DNA of 64,000 nt. Source: Rhizomys pruinosus (lineage: Eukaryota; Chordata; Mammalia; Rodentia; Spalacidae). Of the stretch, positions 21,581 to 33,317 are shown in pieces. The DNA lies in the NCBI GenBank assembly GCA_009823505.1, contig VZQC01013859.1:3014599-3078598 (forward strand), written 5' to 3'. The notes beneath the pieces were generated by a model, which worked only from the letters and a program-made list of their open reading frames with translations, was not told the origin of the DNA and did not search any database. Positions within the stretch are counted from its first letter, which is position 1. Every line of letters begins with the position of its first letter. The position numbers and the translations under genes are program-made.

Positions 21581-22140
21581 GTTTCACCCTTTCAGACTGT
21601 TAAAGTAAACCTTTTGATAATTAACAATTGTGCAATTACCTGTACTCTTTTCAGAGGTAGAGCACCCATCTGCCACATCTAAGATACCTTATACTTTATC
21701 TTCTGTTGGCTTGTTCCCTCGAGATTACACAACTACCTCAGTGGAGGAAAGGAATTCCCCTGGGTTAGCTTTTTTCCCCTTTTTAAAAATTTTAAACTTT
21801 TTTCTTTTTTTTTTTAAACCACAAGCTTAATTTGCATCTGGATGTTCCTATTTTCTTCTTTCAATGTTACCCAATAGATAGCACACTATAACTGCTCCTG
21901 TACACACTTTCAGGAGAGAACCCTTGTGGTTCTGACTATAAGAAGAACTCTGATTCCAAAAAAAAATGGGTTATTTTTTTTGGGAATTAATCAACAATTA
22001 GTGTGTGCTCAGAGTCTGACATTCTTTTTTCCTCTGGAGGAGGAGGATGGACAAGTATCGAGCACATCTGAAAGCTTAATATGTTGAATATTTTTAAAAA
22101 GCCAGTATCACAACTTAATTATTGAAAAGTTCTGCAAGTG
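21581..22140. other. Unique DNA
   Basis: No gene or repeat is recognised. Confidence 0.4.
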
Positions 22141-22149
22141 TGTTTCTCC

Positions 22150-22258
22150 TTGTGACATAGTGTCTCAGTATGTAGCCCAGACTCCCCAGGAACTGGGGCT
22201 CCTTCTGCCTCACCCTCTGAGTGCTGAGACTTCAGGCCTGTGCCACTATGCCTGGAGT
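22150..22258 (-). repeat. Old B1-like SINE
   Basis: tgtctcagtatgtagcccag through gtgccactatgcctgg. Confidence 0.6.
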
Positions 22259-22487
22259 GATTTTTCATTTTAAGAAACATTTCATTATTTAAAACTTCGA
22301 ACTCAGATAAATGATAAGAACAGTCTAATGATTGCTTATGGATGCTTCACTGTATTCTTGAATTAACATTTTGACCCACTGACTTTGTTGGTTATCACAC
22401 TGTATTTTCACCTCTCTATTAGCTCCAAGTGAAAAATCCCAAGCAAGCATCGCAGCACTTTTCTGCTCCTTAAATGCAACAGCATAT

Positions 22488-22637
22488 AGCTTCACACAGC
22501 AGTGCCCATCATTATACATATAACACACACAGAATACAGCTTCACACAGCAGTGCTCATTGTTATACATATAACACAAGCAGCATACAGCTTCACACAGC
22601 AGTGCCCATCATTATACATATAACACTCACAGTACTG
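22488..22637. repeat. 50-bp minisatellite, three copies
   Basis: agcttcacacagcagtgc starts at 22488, 22538 and 22588, so the period is exactly 50 bp. Copies differ at only a few positions. No spacers, so it is not a CRISPR array. Confidence 0.96.
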
Positions 22638-22655
22638 TGATCAGTCTTAGAAATA

Positions 22656-22800
22656 TAGCCGGGCGTGGTGGTGCATGCTTTTAATCCCACACTTGGGAGG
22701 CAGAGGCAGGTGGATCTCTGTGAGTTCAAGGCCAGCCTGGCCTACAGAGTGAGTTCCAGGCTAGCTGGGGCTATAGGGAGACCCTATCTCAAAAAGATGA
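22656..22800 (+). repeat. B1 SINE
   Basis: gccgggcgtggtggtgcatg through accctatctcaaaaagatg. It contains aggctagctggggctatagg, a variant of the local B1 right end. Confidence 0.95.
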
Positions 22801-22887
22801 AAAATTAAAAATTAAAAAAGATGATAAATTAAAGAAAAATTGAAAAAGTATAATTTAATAAATAAAATATTTTAATAAAAAGGAGGA

Positions 22888-23118
22888 GAGGCTAGAGAGA
22901 GGCTCACTGGTTAAGAGCATTGGCTGTTCTTGCAGAGAACCCTGGTTCAATTCGCAGGACCCACATGATGACTAACAACCGTCCCCAACTCCAGTTCCAG
23001 GGGAATCTGATGCTTTCTTCTGACTCCACAGGCATTGCATGACGTGGGTATACTTATACGCATGGAGGCAATACTCTCTTGCACATAAAACAAAAATAAT
23101 AAATAAAATATTTCAATT
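22888..23118 (+). repeat. B2 SINE
   Basis: ggctagagagaggctcactg head, ccagttccaggggaatctga body, A-rich tail. Confidence 0.92.
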
Positions 23119-23133
23119 AAAAAGTACAATTGG

Positions 23134-23290
23134 GGCCAGGCATGGTGGCACAAGCCTTTAATCCCAGCACTTGGGAGGCAGAGGCAGGTGGATCTCTCTG
23201 AGTTCAAGGCCAGACTGGTCTACAGAGTGAGTTCCAGGGCAGCTGGGACTAAAGGGAGGGCCTGTCTCAAAAAGACCAAAAAAAAAAAAG
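23134..23290 (+). repeat. B1 SINE
   Basis: ggccaggcatggtggcacaa through gtctcaaaaagacc plus an A-tail. It carries agctgggactaaagggag, the second local B1 variant. Confidence 0.95.
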
Positions 23291-23301
23291 TATAATTGGT
23301 G

Positions 23302-23525
23302 GGCTGGAGAGATGGTTCAGAGATTAAGAGCATTGGCTAGTCTTGTAGAACACCTGGGTTTGATTCCTAGCACACACATGGTGGTTAACAACCATCTGTA
23401 ACTCCAGTTCCAGGGGAATCTGATGCCCTCTTCTGACCCCCATGGGCACTGCATGACAAGGGCACTTAAATTTATGCAGGCCATACATTCATACATGTAA
23501 AAAAAAATAATTAATAAAATATTTT
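23302..23525 (+). repeat. B2 SINE
   Basis: gggctggagagatggttcag head through an A-rich tail; no internal duplication. Confidence 0.93.
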
Positions 23526-24297
23526 AAAAGTATAGTTGGCTTGGTGCTCTTGTTCTTTCTGGACAACCAAGGTCAATGGCAATAGTTATTTGCTTTGGTG
23601 GCCTCTATTGCCTTCCTGCCTCATAGAGAGCTACCCAGCTCCTAACACTTGGATTTTCATTTAATTGCCCATGGCTTGTGGGAGCAGCATTATCCACCGA
23701 AGCAGGGAAGGATCTCAGATTTGATCCTCCAACCTTTGCCTCCTAAGTGCTGAGACTATAGGCATGTGTCACCAGGCCCAGCACTCATAACACCTTTCTT
23801 GATCAGTGAGCTAATTTTCATTATTTATGTAGCTGCTAGAAATGAATTTTTACCTGCCTATTATTTAATGAAGAGATACTCTGTTTTGAGCATAAAACTT
23901 AACAGAGGTCTTTTAACTATTCAGATCTTCTCAGACATTCTTTGACTTGGAGTTGCCTAGCTTTGCTGGAGCCAGCACCATTTCCAGACTGTGGCTCTGG
24001 GAACCACTGCTCTATTGGCACCTGATTGTCAGATGATACAGAATTGATTCCCTGGTTCTAGTGACTTTAATAAACTTCCTGTATGTCTCTTTTCTTTTCT
24101 TTTTAAAATATTTATGTGCATATCCACTTCTCCATTCTAGCTGTTAGCTGATTGAGTAACATTCTGCAGTCTTTATTGCAATGGGCAAATGGAGAACAGG
24201 AGGAGGAGACAGTCTCTTGATGTTTTAGGCAGCATCATCCCAGATTCAGGGTCATGCACTGTTACCTGGTTTGTTGTCTAAGATGGAAACACAAAGT
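23526..24297. other. Unique DNA with an old B1 remnant
   Basis: About 23700-23785 is a weak B1 complement (aagtgctgagactataggca). The rest shows no gene or repeat. Confidence 0.4.
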
Positions 24298-24312
24298 AAG
24301 AAACACAGGTTA

Positions 24313-24476
24313 TGCCAGGCATATTGGTGCACACCTTTAATCCCAGTACTCGGGAGGCAGAAGCAGGCAGATCTCTGTGAGTTCAAAGCCAGCCTGGTCT
24401 ACAGAGCAAGCTCCAGGCCAGCTGGGACTAAAGGGAGACCCTGTCTCAAAAATACAAAAAANAAAAAAAAAAAAAA
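24313..24476 (+). repeat. B1 SINE
   Basis: tgccaggcatattggtgcac to ctgtctcaaaaatac and an A-tail containing an N at 24462. The 15-bp duplication aagaaacacaggtta lies at 24298-24312 and 24477-24491. Confidence 0.95.
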
Positions 24477-24491
24477 AAGAAACACAGGTTA

Positions 24492-25369
24492 CATATATAA
24501 TCTTCTAGAACAGGGGTCCAAGAGAGAATAAATCCTTCTTCATTATATTCTGTAAAAGCTTTCTGGCACATTTCTGAGGTTGGTAACTGGAACTGTTTCT
24601 CTGGGTATATAAGTCTCCATGTACCTGACAAATGACAGATAAATGTGCCATTTTGAGTATTCAACAAAGAAATTCTAATTCTAGCTCTTGTTGGAGATAT
24701 GATTTCTGGACAATTGCATGTTACATGCAGGTGGCCGTTGTCCTGAAGCCATCTTTTCAGACTTCCATGGGAGTTGCCTGCCTCACCCTTTCCTCCTCCA
24801 GTATCTAGGTAGCTCGAGATTGAACAATACTGGGGACTTAATATTTAGTTCTTAGAAAAAGTTTAGCTATGCGATGAGAATTTTTGGTCAATCAAACCTA
24901 CATGCAGACATTGTGAAGATGTGTGCTCCAGGTCCAAATGCCTGTATCTGTAGATTTGACTACAGGATAATTTGTACTGGCTTGACAGGCTCAGAGAAAA
25001 TGATGGTGATAGCCGATAATGCTTCTGATTTAAGGACACGGGGAACAGAATGTTTCTTATTGCACTGAGAGCTAGGTTTATGAAGCAGAGGTACAATAAA
25101 TAAAAGAAATAGAAGGTCAAAGTAGAAAAGGGGTGAGAGAAGAATATGGCTAAGACACAGCAGGGCTATTTATGAAGAGAGATGGCAAGCAGCGTGATCA
25201 CTGTAGTCTAACTTTAGAGCGTTCTCAATACACTGAAAGAAACTTGATTCCTGCTGGCAGCTACTCCCCTCCCCTTGCACTTCTCTCTCAGCTTGGCAAT
25301 CGACCACTTGGCACTCTTTCTCTGTGGTCCAGCTATGATGGACCCATCATAAACGAGAATAATGCAACA
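24492..25369. other. Unique DNA
   Basis: About 880 bp without a recognised repeat. Overlapping frames of 64 to 99 codons show no domain and no convincing splice-site setting. Confidence 0.4.
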
Positions 25370-25473
25370 CTTGGTTTTTGTTACTTGCTACTTTTATTTA
25401 GCATTATGTTGTCTCAGTTCATACAGGTTGTAGTATATATTAGATTCTCAGTTCTTGGCTTTGATTTTTAGAG

Positions 25474-25592
25474 ACAGGTGTCAGGTCGCCCAGGGTGGCC
25501 CATACTCACTATGTATTCTGGAGTGATCTTACTCCTCATTTTCTTGCCTCTACCTCATGAATGCTGGAATATAGGCATGCAACAGCATGACC
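25474..25592 (-). repeat. Old B1 SINE in L1
   Basis: tttttagagacaggtgtcag through atgctggaatataggcatgc. Confidence 0.65.
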
Positions 25593-25731
25593 ATGTCATT
25601 CATTTTTATTGCTAAATATTATCTCATGTTAATGCATAGTATGCTGTGTATCCATCCATTAGCTGATAGGCATGTGCGTTGTTTCCATTGTTTATTCATG
25701 TGAATAATGCAGCAATGATCACTGGGCTATA

Positions 25732-25880
25732 CTTTTTGGTCTTTTGAGATGGTTTCTCTGTACCCCCAAGCTGGCCTAGAATTCGATATGTAGGCCAGGC
25801 TGATCTCAATCTCACAGATATCTGTCCACTTCTTCCTCCTAGTGCCGGCTTTAAAGGCATGCACCATCAAGTCTGGCTTT
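25732..25880 (-). repeat. B1 SINE in L1
   Basis: ggtcttttgagatggtttct through gcaccatcaagtctggct. Confidence 0.85.
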
Positions 25881-26008
25881 AGCATATACATTTTCTTGTG
25901 TTCTTGTTTTACTTCTTGTAAGTACATAGCTAAGAATGGAATTGTTGGTTTATCTGGGAACTCTATGTTTAACATTGAACAATTAACTGCCATATGATTG
26001 TTGCACTG

Positions 26009-26158
26009 GGGGCTGGAGAGATGGCTCAGTAGTTAGGAGTACATACTGCTCTTTCAGAAGATCTGAGCTCAGTTCCCAGCACCCATGTTAGGTGGCTGGC
26101 CTCGAACTCACAGAGATCCACTTGCCTCTGCCTCCTGAGTGTGCCACCACACCTGGAT
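26009..26158. repeat. B2 head next to inverted B1 fragment
   Basis: A plus-strand B2 head (gggctggagagatggctcag to cagcacccatgtta) is abutted by a minus-strand B1 fragment (ggcctcgaactcacagagat to accacacctgg). The break differs from that of the composite SINE; probably a separate rearrangement. Confidence 0.75.
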
Positions 26159-26440
26159 CCTCACAATTTTTTAAAAAGATTGCTGCATCATTTATATTCC
26201 TACAAATCTACGAATGTTACCATTTTCCTACAGTCTTGGTGTTTCTTTTTGTCTGACTTCTTGAACTTTGTCATGCTGGTGAATGTGAAGAGGCATCTTA
26301 CTGTGGTTTTGCTTTACATTTTCCCAATGACCAGCGATAATAAGCATCTTTTCATGTCCTTATAGGCATTTGTGTATCTGGAGAAATATTTCTTCAATCC
26401 TTGGTTCATTTTAGAAAATTAGACTGTCTTTTTATTACCT

Positions 26441-27510
26441 AGTTTTATTACTTTTTTATTATTTTTCCTTATTTTAAAACTGTTTTTAAAGCAATAGTTA
26501 AATCAGACCTTGCTAACATTTGTTTTTGTTTTCATAGTGTTACAGAAACTCTAATATGTTATTCTAGAGAGTAGCAAGTCCACAATATCTGTCTGTCGGT
26601 TCTATACATCCTTTGCACTTTTATTAGACTAAGTGTGGACATTGGGGGATAACTTATTCACAGATAAGTGGTGGGTACAAAGTATAAAGATAGAATTATC
26701 TAATGATTTATAAGGATCTTTAAAAACTGCTAAGGGAATCTGATTTCAAGCCAAATTCTGCAAATTCTACATGGGAAGTGTGCACCGTCTTTAGAGTTCA
26801 TTCTCTTGGATGGAATGTTAGACATGCTAGCCCTTGGGGGACACAAAATAAGTAAGAATCCTGATGCATGGATTTTATTTTATAGAAAGGAAAGCTGATT
26901 AGAAGTCCTGCCAGGTAGAACTCCATCTTTGTCTAAGAAGTTCCAGCTAGAAGTCCCAGAAGCCTGGGCTGAGTACCCAATGATTAGGGTGTTCATTCCC
27001 AAGAAAGAGCTAATTGGCTCGTTTTCGCAAGAGGAAGCCACACTTGTGATTTAAATCTTTTGTTCTGTTTGGAAGGGAATCCTGGTCCCATGTGAAAGCG
27101 ACACTAAGGACAGAGTCAGCAGCCAGAAGGAGATCTTAGGAGGCCACACAATTCATGGAATCACTTTGGAGGTAGATAAAGTAGTCTTTTGACTACAGTA
27201 GATTGAGAAGTAGTAATGCCAAAGACCCAGCAGAGTTACAGAGCCAGGGTCCTCCGGGTCACACTCCATTTGCAGATAAGGAGACACCCAATTTCTGTGA
27301 CTTTCCCCTCAGCACATAGCTCTTTACCTGTGGCCCCTCCATTTCTGGCTTTTGCCACTTCCCGCATCCCCCCAAATTGCTTTCTGATGACTGCTGTCTG
27401 TGCTCTTGCTCTCCCAGACAGCCCTGTCATATTCTGTTAAGATGGAAGTCGAAGTTCCTGTAGGAGAGCCAGCTTTTCTCTGTGCCCGTGACTTTTTTTT
27501 TTTTTTTTTA
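26441..27510. other. Unique DNA
   Basis: No repeat family is called. 27210-27440 is relatively GC-rich with overlapping frames on both strands, none with a recognisable domain. Confidence 0.4.
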
Positions 27511-27511
27511 C

Positions 27512-27580
27512 CTCATTCAACAAACCTTTGAGCCACTGCTTTGGACACAGCACTGTGCTAGGTTCTAGCATCCTACCCCA
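27512..27580. repeat. Possible ancient L2/MIR-like remnant
   Basis: cattcaacaaacctttgagc followed by acagcactgtgctaggttct resembles an L2 3' end. Short and weak. Confidence 0.35.
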
Positions 27581-28044
27581 TTCTCTGTCACTTTCCCAGC
27601 ACGTAGCAGATCCCCAAGTTTTTTCTTGGCTCCCCATACCCAAGACAAAGAGGATCCTGACCAGTGTCACCTCTGAGGCTCAGCCTCACCCTGGAACAGC
27701 ACTGTGCAAGCTTGTTAACTTCAACTATAAAAATTGTTTAGCTTCTATAGATCTTGCAAATCTCTCTGAACATATTCCATGCTGCAGTGTTGACATGGCT
27801 TTCCTCCAGAGCCGATGACTGACACTCCTTGGTTTTCTCATCCGGAAATTAGGGGAACAGGATCTGTTGGTGACAGGAGGCCAGGCTGGGGTCCACTTGG
27901 ATGACACAATGCAGTTTTCTTGCTTCTTACCTGTGCATGCGGCTGACCCCCTGCTAGCTCTGTTAGAGACTCTACTGAGCATGTCACACAGATGACTTCA
28001 GCCAACTCACAACAGACTTTAAGGTGCATACCCAGTATCGTCTC
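27581..28044. other. Unique DNA
   Basis: No gene or repeat is recognised. Confidence 0.35.
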
Positions 28045-28130
28045 CATGTTACAGATGAAAAGACTTGCATTCAGAATCTGAGGAACTTGTTCCAGGTGTC
28101 ATGACTGGTGATGAAAGGAGTTCTAAGCCA
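28045..28130 (-). repeat. Possible MIR remnant
   Basis: ccatgttacagatgaaaaga with later gaggaacttgttccaggtgt resembles the complement of the MIR core. Confidence 0.4.
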
Positions 28131-28527
28131 GGCCACACGGGACTAAGCCTCACCTCCTGTAATTTCTTCTCATGTCAGTTCAAGAGCTAACTAACTTTTT
28201 GTCCAGGCAGGCTGTGCTTCTCCTAAGACTAGCAAAGCCCATCTTCAGCACAGGCTGGCACTGAGCAAGGAGTTGGAACTATTTTATTACCTAGTTTAAA
28301 AAAAAATATGTTCTAGAAATCCTAGCATTCAGAAGGCAGAGATAAATGCAAGTTTGAGGCTAGCCAGGGTTAAGCAGTGAGAGTCTTTCTTAACCTCCAC
28401 CTCAATACATATGTTCTAGGTAAAATGATTTTATTAAATCATTTTAATTTATTATAATAATAAAATTGTATTAAATCATTTAATGATTTAAAGTAAATGA
28501 TGACAATGTTTCCTTCCACTCTGTAGG
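28131..28527. other. Mostly unique DNA with an old B1-like fragment
   Basis: 28310-28400 (aaatcctagcattcagaagg) is a weak B1-like match. The rest is unassigned. Confidence 0.4.
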
Positions 28528-28880
28528 TTGCTGCATCAGTCAGGATCATCTAGAGAAACAGAATCAGATATGTTGGTTCACACAAATGATAATTGTGTAA
28601 TTATCTGCATACATATAAAAGAGGAGGGAATGGGGAGAGAGACATGGGGGTGGAAGGAGAGGGAGAAAAGATTGAGAGCGATGGTAGGTCTGAAATGTAC
28701 AGGGCAAGCTGTCAGTGAAATGGCTGTCAGTGAAGTTTCTATCAGGAGATGATTCTGTGTTTAAAGAAGCAGTTTGGAGACAACATTTCTTCAGTTTCTG
28801 GGAATGTATCATACTTACAACCTTCAACTGATTGGATAATGCCCACCAGCACATGGAGGATAAGTCTGCTTTCCTGGAAA
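28528..28880 (-). repeat. MLT2-like ERVL LTR
   Basis: catctagagaaacagaatca at the left and caactgattggataatgccc with aagtctgctttcct at the right match the complement of the MLT2 class of ERVL LTRs in order and spacing. Diverged. Confidence 0.6.
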
Positions 28881-28902
28881 TCTATTAGACCTTTCTTTTC
28901 TT

Positions 28903-28904
28903 GC

Positions 28905-28984
<80 letters not shown>
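28903..28984. repeat. (CTTT)n microsatellite
   Basis: About 82 bp of almost pure CTTT. Confidence 0.97.
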
Positions 28985-28989
28985 TTCCC

Positions 28990-29080
28990 TCTAAAAGGCT
29001 AGTTTTAAACTTAAAGAGTTCTACCTGCCACTGCCTCCTAAGTGCTGCAACTATAGGTGTAAGTAACTATGCCTGACCTA
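28990..29080 (-). repeat. Old B1 remnant
   Basis: aaagagttctacctgccact through taactatgcctgacc. Confidence 0.55.
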
Positions 29081-29107
29081 GTCTACTAGCTTAAATAGTA
29101 ATCCAAG

Positions 29108-29262
29108 ACAGCTATGGTGACCAGTGTCTGTGATCCCAGCATTCAGATGCTAAGGCAGGAGGATTACTATGAGTTGAAAGATGATCAGCCTGATTATGTA
29201 GAGGGTCCCAAGCCAGTCTGGGATACAAAAGGAGACCCAATCTTAAAATAAAAATAAATACA
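29108..29262 (+). repeat. Old B1-like SINE
   Basis: gctatggtgaccagtgtctg through gagacccaatcttaaaat. Confidence 0.65.
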
Positions 29263-29308
29263 AATAAAGGTAACAAATGTCAATATAGATTTATAGATTT
29301 ATTTATTT

Positions 29309-29442
29309 TTTGAGACAGACTCTTCCTATAGCCCCAGATGGCCTGGGACTTGTTATGTAAACCAGGCTCAATCTCACAGACTTCCACCTGCCTCTCTCTC
29401 TCTCAGTGCTGGAATTAAAGGCCTGTGCTACCCATCCCAGCT
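29309..29442 (-). repeat. B1 SINE
   Basis: ttttgagacagactcttcct through tgctacccatcccagct. Confidence 0.85.
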
Positions 29443-29452
29443 GCTTTATTTA

Positions 29453-29688
29453 TCATTATTTTTGGTCGTTTTGAGACAGGATATCCCTGTATCCCCAGGT
29501 GTCCTGGAAATCACTATGTAGACCAGGTTGGCCTCAAACTTACAGCATGGGTGCCTGAAGAGGCCAGAAAGGGTGTCCCAGGTCCTTTGGACCTGGAGTT
29601 ACAGGCGGTTTTGAGCTACCTTATATGGGTTTGGGTGCTCTGCACCAGCAATATGTGCTTTGAAATGCTGAACCATATCTCTGACTTC
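29453..29688 (-). repeat. B1 fragment abutting B2 SINE
   Basis: A B1 complement to tggcctcaaacttacag (29545) is followed at once by a B2 body and head complement (gtgcctgaagaggccagaaa to gaaccatatctctgac). The B2 tail side is missing. Confidence 0.8.
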
Positions 29689-29725
29689 CAAATATTATTT
29701 TAGTAAAGTCTAATTTATAATTAAT

Positions 29726-29726
29726 T

Positions 29727-29769
<43 letters not shown>

Positions 29770-29773
29770 TTTT
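29726..29773. repeat. (TTTA)n microsatellite
   Basis: About 48 bp; forms the tail of the following B1. Confidence 0.95.
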
Positions 29774-29910
29774 TGAGACAGGGTCTCCCTGTAGCCCAAG
29801 CTGGCCTGAAACTCACTATGTATACCAGGCTGGCTTTGAGTTCACAGAGATGGCCTGCTTCTGCCTCCCAAGTGCTGAAATCAAAGGGATCCACCAGCAT
29901 GCTTAGCAAA
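29774..29910 (-). repeat. B1 SINE
   Basis: ttgagacagggtctccctgt through ccaccagcatgcttagc. Confidence 0.93.
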
Positions 29911-29914
29911 TTTT

Positions 29915-30342
29915 TATTTATTTTTAAAATTTTTTGTGTGTCAGTATTATGCCTGCATGTATGTAAGTGCACTAGTGTTGTGCATAAGGAAGACAGAAGA
30001 GGGCGTTGGATCCCCTGGAACTGGAGTTAAATATGATTTTTATGGCCATATGTGTGCTGGGATTTGAACCTGGTTCTTCTTTTTTTTTTTTTGAACCTGG
30101 TTCTTCTTTAAGAACAACTCATGGCTGGGCGTGGTGGCATGTGCATTTAATCCCAGCACTTGGAAGGTAGAGGCAGGCAGATTTCTGTGAGTTCAAGGCC
30201 AGCCTGGTCTACATAGGGAGTTCCAGGCCAGCTGGGACCAAAGGGAGACCCTGTCTCAAAGGTACCAAAAAACCAAAACCAAAACCAAAACCAAAAATAA
30301 AACAGCTCATGTTCTTAACTACTGAGCCATCTTTCCAGCACT
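29915..30342 (-). repeat. B2 SINE split by a B1
   Basis: Tail and body (gtgtcagtattatgcctgca, ggatcccctggaactggagt) run to 30120; the head remainder is at 30300-30342. A segment of about 20 bp (tttgaacctggttcttcttt) is locally duplicated around a T-run at 30066-30110. Confidence 0.88.
30123..30298 (+). repeat. B1 SINE nested in B2
   Basis: ggctgggcgtggtggcatgt through tctcaaaggtaccaaaaaac. Flanks acaactcatg and acagctcatg approximate a target-site duplication. Confidence 0.92.
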
Positions 30343-30504
30343 AATTTGTTATTTTTATTATTTTACTACTGTCCTTTTGGTATTGTTCATAAAAAATAAT
30401 TTGTTATCCAGAGTTCATGAAGATTTTTTTCATAAATTTTCTTCTAAGAGTTTTATAGTTACCCCATATATAAAATATACATGTGTGTGTGTTTGTGTGT
30501 GTGT

Positions 30505-30575
30505 GATGGATTGAACACATGGTCTTGTGCATGCTAAGCATGAACTCTATCACTAAGTTGCATCCTTAGTCCCTT
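30505..30575 (-). repeat. ID-like SINE
   Basis: ggattgaacacatggtcttg through ctaagttgcatccttagtcc. Confidence 0.6.
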
Positions 30576-30802
30576 AAATTAATTTTTGTGTATTGTTTGA
30601 ACTATTTTGCATTTGAATATCTATTTGTCCTAAAACTATCTGTTGAAAAGACTGTTCTTTCTGCATTACATTTATTGACATGCTTGATGAAAAACAAGTG
30701 AGTTTGTATGTCAGAGCTTATTTTTAGAATTTTTATTCTATTCCATTTCATTGTTATTATTTTGAATGTGTAGTCCTGTGCCAAGTCTTTGTTTGGGAGT
30801 GT

Positions 30803-30885
30803 GTGGTGCTGGGGCTGGGGTTGGAAGCCAGGGTTTTGTGCATGCTAGGCAGGTGCTCTAGAACTGAGCTAAATCACCAGCTCTA
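30803..30885 (-). repeat. ID-like SINE
   Basis: ttgtgcatgctaggcaggtg followed by gaactgagctaaatcaccag. Confidence 0.65.
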
Positions 30886-31262
30886 TTGTCTTTGTCAAAG
30901 GTGGCTTTGTAAGTTTGACATTAAAAGGATGCATTATTCAGTTTTTTCTTTCCAGATTATATTGTCTCTTCTTGATTCCTTTCATTTTCATTTGAATTTT
31001 AGAATCATTTTGCAAAAGAGTTAGCTGAGATCTTAACAGATATTTTCAGGAATATGTGAATAAATTTGAGGAATACTGTGGTTTGAACATATTAATTCAT
31101 CCAAGAACATATTTGAATATTTAATTGTTAAATTCTTTCAACATTTTCTTGTTTTCAGTGTATCTGTCTTACACTTCTTTAGACTCATCTTTAAGTATTT
31201 GATTCTTTTGGGTGCTTCGTCCCTCTATTCCCTCCCCTTCCTCTCTCTCCTTCCTTCCCACC

Positions 31263-31487
<225 letters not shown>

Positions 31488-31504
31488 TTGTTCATTGTTC
31501 GTTC

Positions 31505-31602
31505 ATTTTCTTGACAAGGTTTCAAGGATCCCAGGCTGGTCTCACATATACTGTGTGACTTAGGATGACCTTCCTGCCTCACCTGTTAAGTGCTAGGGTT
31601 AC
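31505..31602 (-). repeat. Old B1 SINE
   Basis: tcttgacaaggtttcaagga through ttaagtgctagggttac. Confidence 0.6.
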
Positions 31603-31997
31603 TCTTTTTTCTTTTCCTCATTTAATTGTTCTGGTTAGAACCCATGGTACATGCTGAACAGTAACAGGAGTGATTATCTTTGCTGGTACTAATCTTGCTT
31701 TGCTGTTCAGTAGGCTGGAACCCAGTGCCCAACACATACTGGGCAAATGCTTTGGCACTACTTCCTTATCCTTTTGCTTTTGCTACCTATCTTAAAGAAA
31801 AAGCATGCAGTTTTGGCACTATGATGTCACTCGTAGGTTTTTCTAGATGCTGTTCATCAAGTTGATGAAGTTTAATCTATTTCTGGTTTATTTAGTATTT
31901 TGTCATGAAAGGATATTACATTTACTTAAAGCATTTTCTGACTGGATTGATTACGTAATTTCATTTTTACTCTGTTAATTAATTAATGAGTCATATG

Positions 31998-32140
31998 TAA
32001 TGTAGGTATGGTGGTGCATGCCTGTAATCTCAGCACATGGGAGGTAGAAGCAGGAGAATCAGTAGATCAATGTCACCCTCAGTTGTTACATAATAAGTCT
32101 GAAGCCAACCTGGGCTATATGAGACCCTGTCTCAAGATAA
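31998..32140 (+). repeat. Old B1 SINE
   Basis: gtaggtatggtggtgcatgc through gagaccctgtctcaagat, followed by a CAAA-rich tail to about 32212. Confidence 0.75.
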
Positions 32141-32566
32141 CCAACCAACTACCCAAACAAACACAAAAACCAAATAGCTCAAACAACCCCCCAAACCAAA
32201 CCCCAAACAACCTTGTATTTTACCATGTATTCCAGGTAGAAGTCCCATTTTCTCATGGTATATAACCTCTTTTAGTGCTTCTAGTAATGCTTCGTTAGTA
32301 CTTCATTGAGGAGTTTTGTACCTGTGTTAATAGCTATCTTCATTTGTTGATTGTTTTTGTATCAGGGAAATTCAAGCCAAGTAAGATGAGAAATGTTCCC
32401 TCCTCTTATATTTTAGAATATTTATACAGCATTGAATTTACCCTTCACTAAATATTGTGAATACTTACCTATGAAACTATATGGATCTGGGCTTTTCTTT
32501 GTGTAAACTTTAAAATTATGAACTCAATTTCTTCATTTTTAATGAATTCTGTTCAACCAATTTTTA

Positions 32567-32796
32567 AAATTTTTATTTATTTTTTGTATGTGTATGAATG
32601 TATTGTCTGCATGTAGGTTTGTGCACCTGTGTCGTGCAATGCTGTGGAGGTCAATCGGATTCCCCTGGAACTGGAGTTCTCCTGGAATTGGAGTTACAGA
32701 TGGTTCTTAGCTGCCATGTGGGTGCTGGGGATCAAACCCTGGTCCTCTGCAAGAGCAGTCGGTGCTCTTAACCGCTAGGACATCTCTCCAGCCCTC
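32567..32796 (-). repeat. B2 SINE, internally duplicated subfamily
   Basis: Tandem ggaactggagtt and ggaattggagtt; head complement ctaggacatctctccagccc. A short deletion removes the agaagagggtg part. Confidence 0.93.
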
Positions 32797-33119
32797 AACC
32801 AATTTTTTAAAGGCAGTTAAAGTATTATGTCATCTTAAGAAGTTGTTGATTTCCTGGAAGCTATCTAATTTGTTGTCACACATTTGTTCACTGTATTACC
32901 TTAAAATACTTTTTATTTCTCAATGGTTGATAGTTGTGATCCCTATTTCATGACCTGTTTTAAAAATTTCTTTCTTCTTTTTTTAGCAAAAGTTTTGCTA
33001 GTTTTACTGATCTTTTCCAAATTTTGTTTTTCTAATCTCTGCTACATTTATTTCTATTCAGAGTTTCATCATTCGTTCCTTTGGACTTAGTTAGCTTTCT
33101 TCTAGTTTATTTTCCCTCC

Positions 33120-33225
33120 CGACTCAGTATGTAGCTGAGGAAGATTGATGATCTTAACCTCTGGATCCTCCTCCTTCCACCTGCCAAGTGCTAAGATCAC
33201 AGGTGTGCACCGCCACAGCCATATT
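33120..33225 (-). repeat. Old B1-like SINE
   Basis: actcagtatgtagctgagga through tgcaccgccacagcc. Confidence 0.6.
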
Positions 33226-33317
33226 TTTTTCTAATTTCCTTTTTTTAAATACATTTGTTTCATCGCATCCACTAAACTAGACATTTATAGCATCATTGTG
33301 TTTTCATTTCTTTATCT

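Larger units (their letters stand above)
25370..26440 (-). repeat. Old L1 3' region, interrupted by SINEs
   Basis: Blocks match the complement of a mammalian L1 3' end in order: ttcatacaggttgtagtata, tgtgtatccatccattagct, gaataatgcagcaatgatca, aagaatggaattgttggttt, gaagaggcatcttactgtgg, gcatcttttcatgtcctta. No frame survives. SINEs split it at 25474-25592, 25732-25880 and 26009-26158. Confidence 0.8.

Noticed and set aside
22488..22637. Regular direct repeats as a CRISPR-like array
   Set aside because: The repeats are contiguous 50-bp units without unique spacers, in a rodent genome.
24874..25471. Frames of 64-99 codons as exons of a gene
   Set aside because: Frames overlap on both strands, lack domains and the right part is old L1 sequence.
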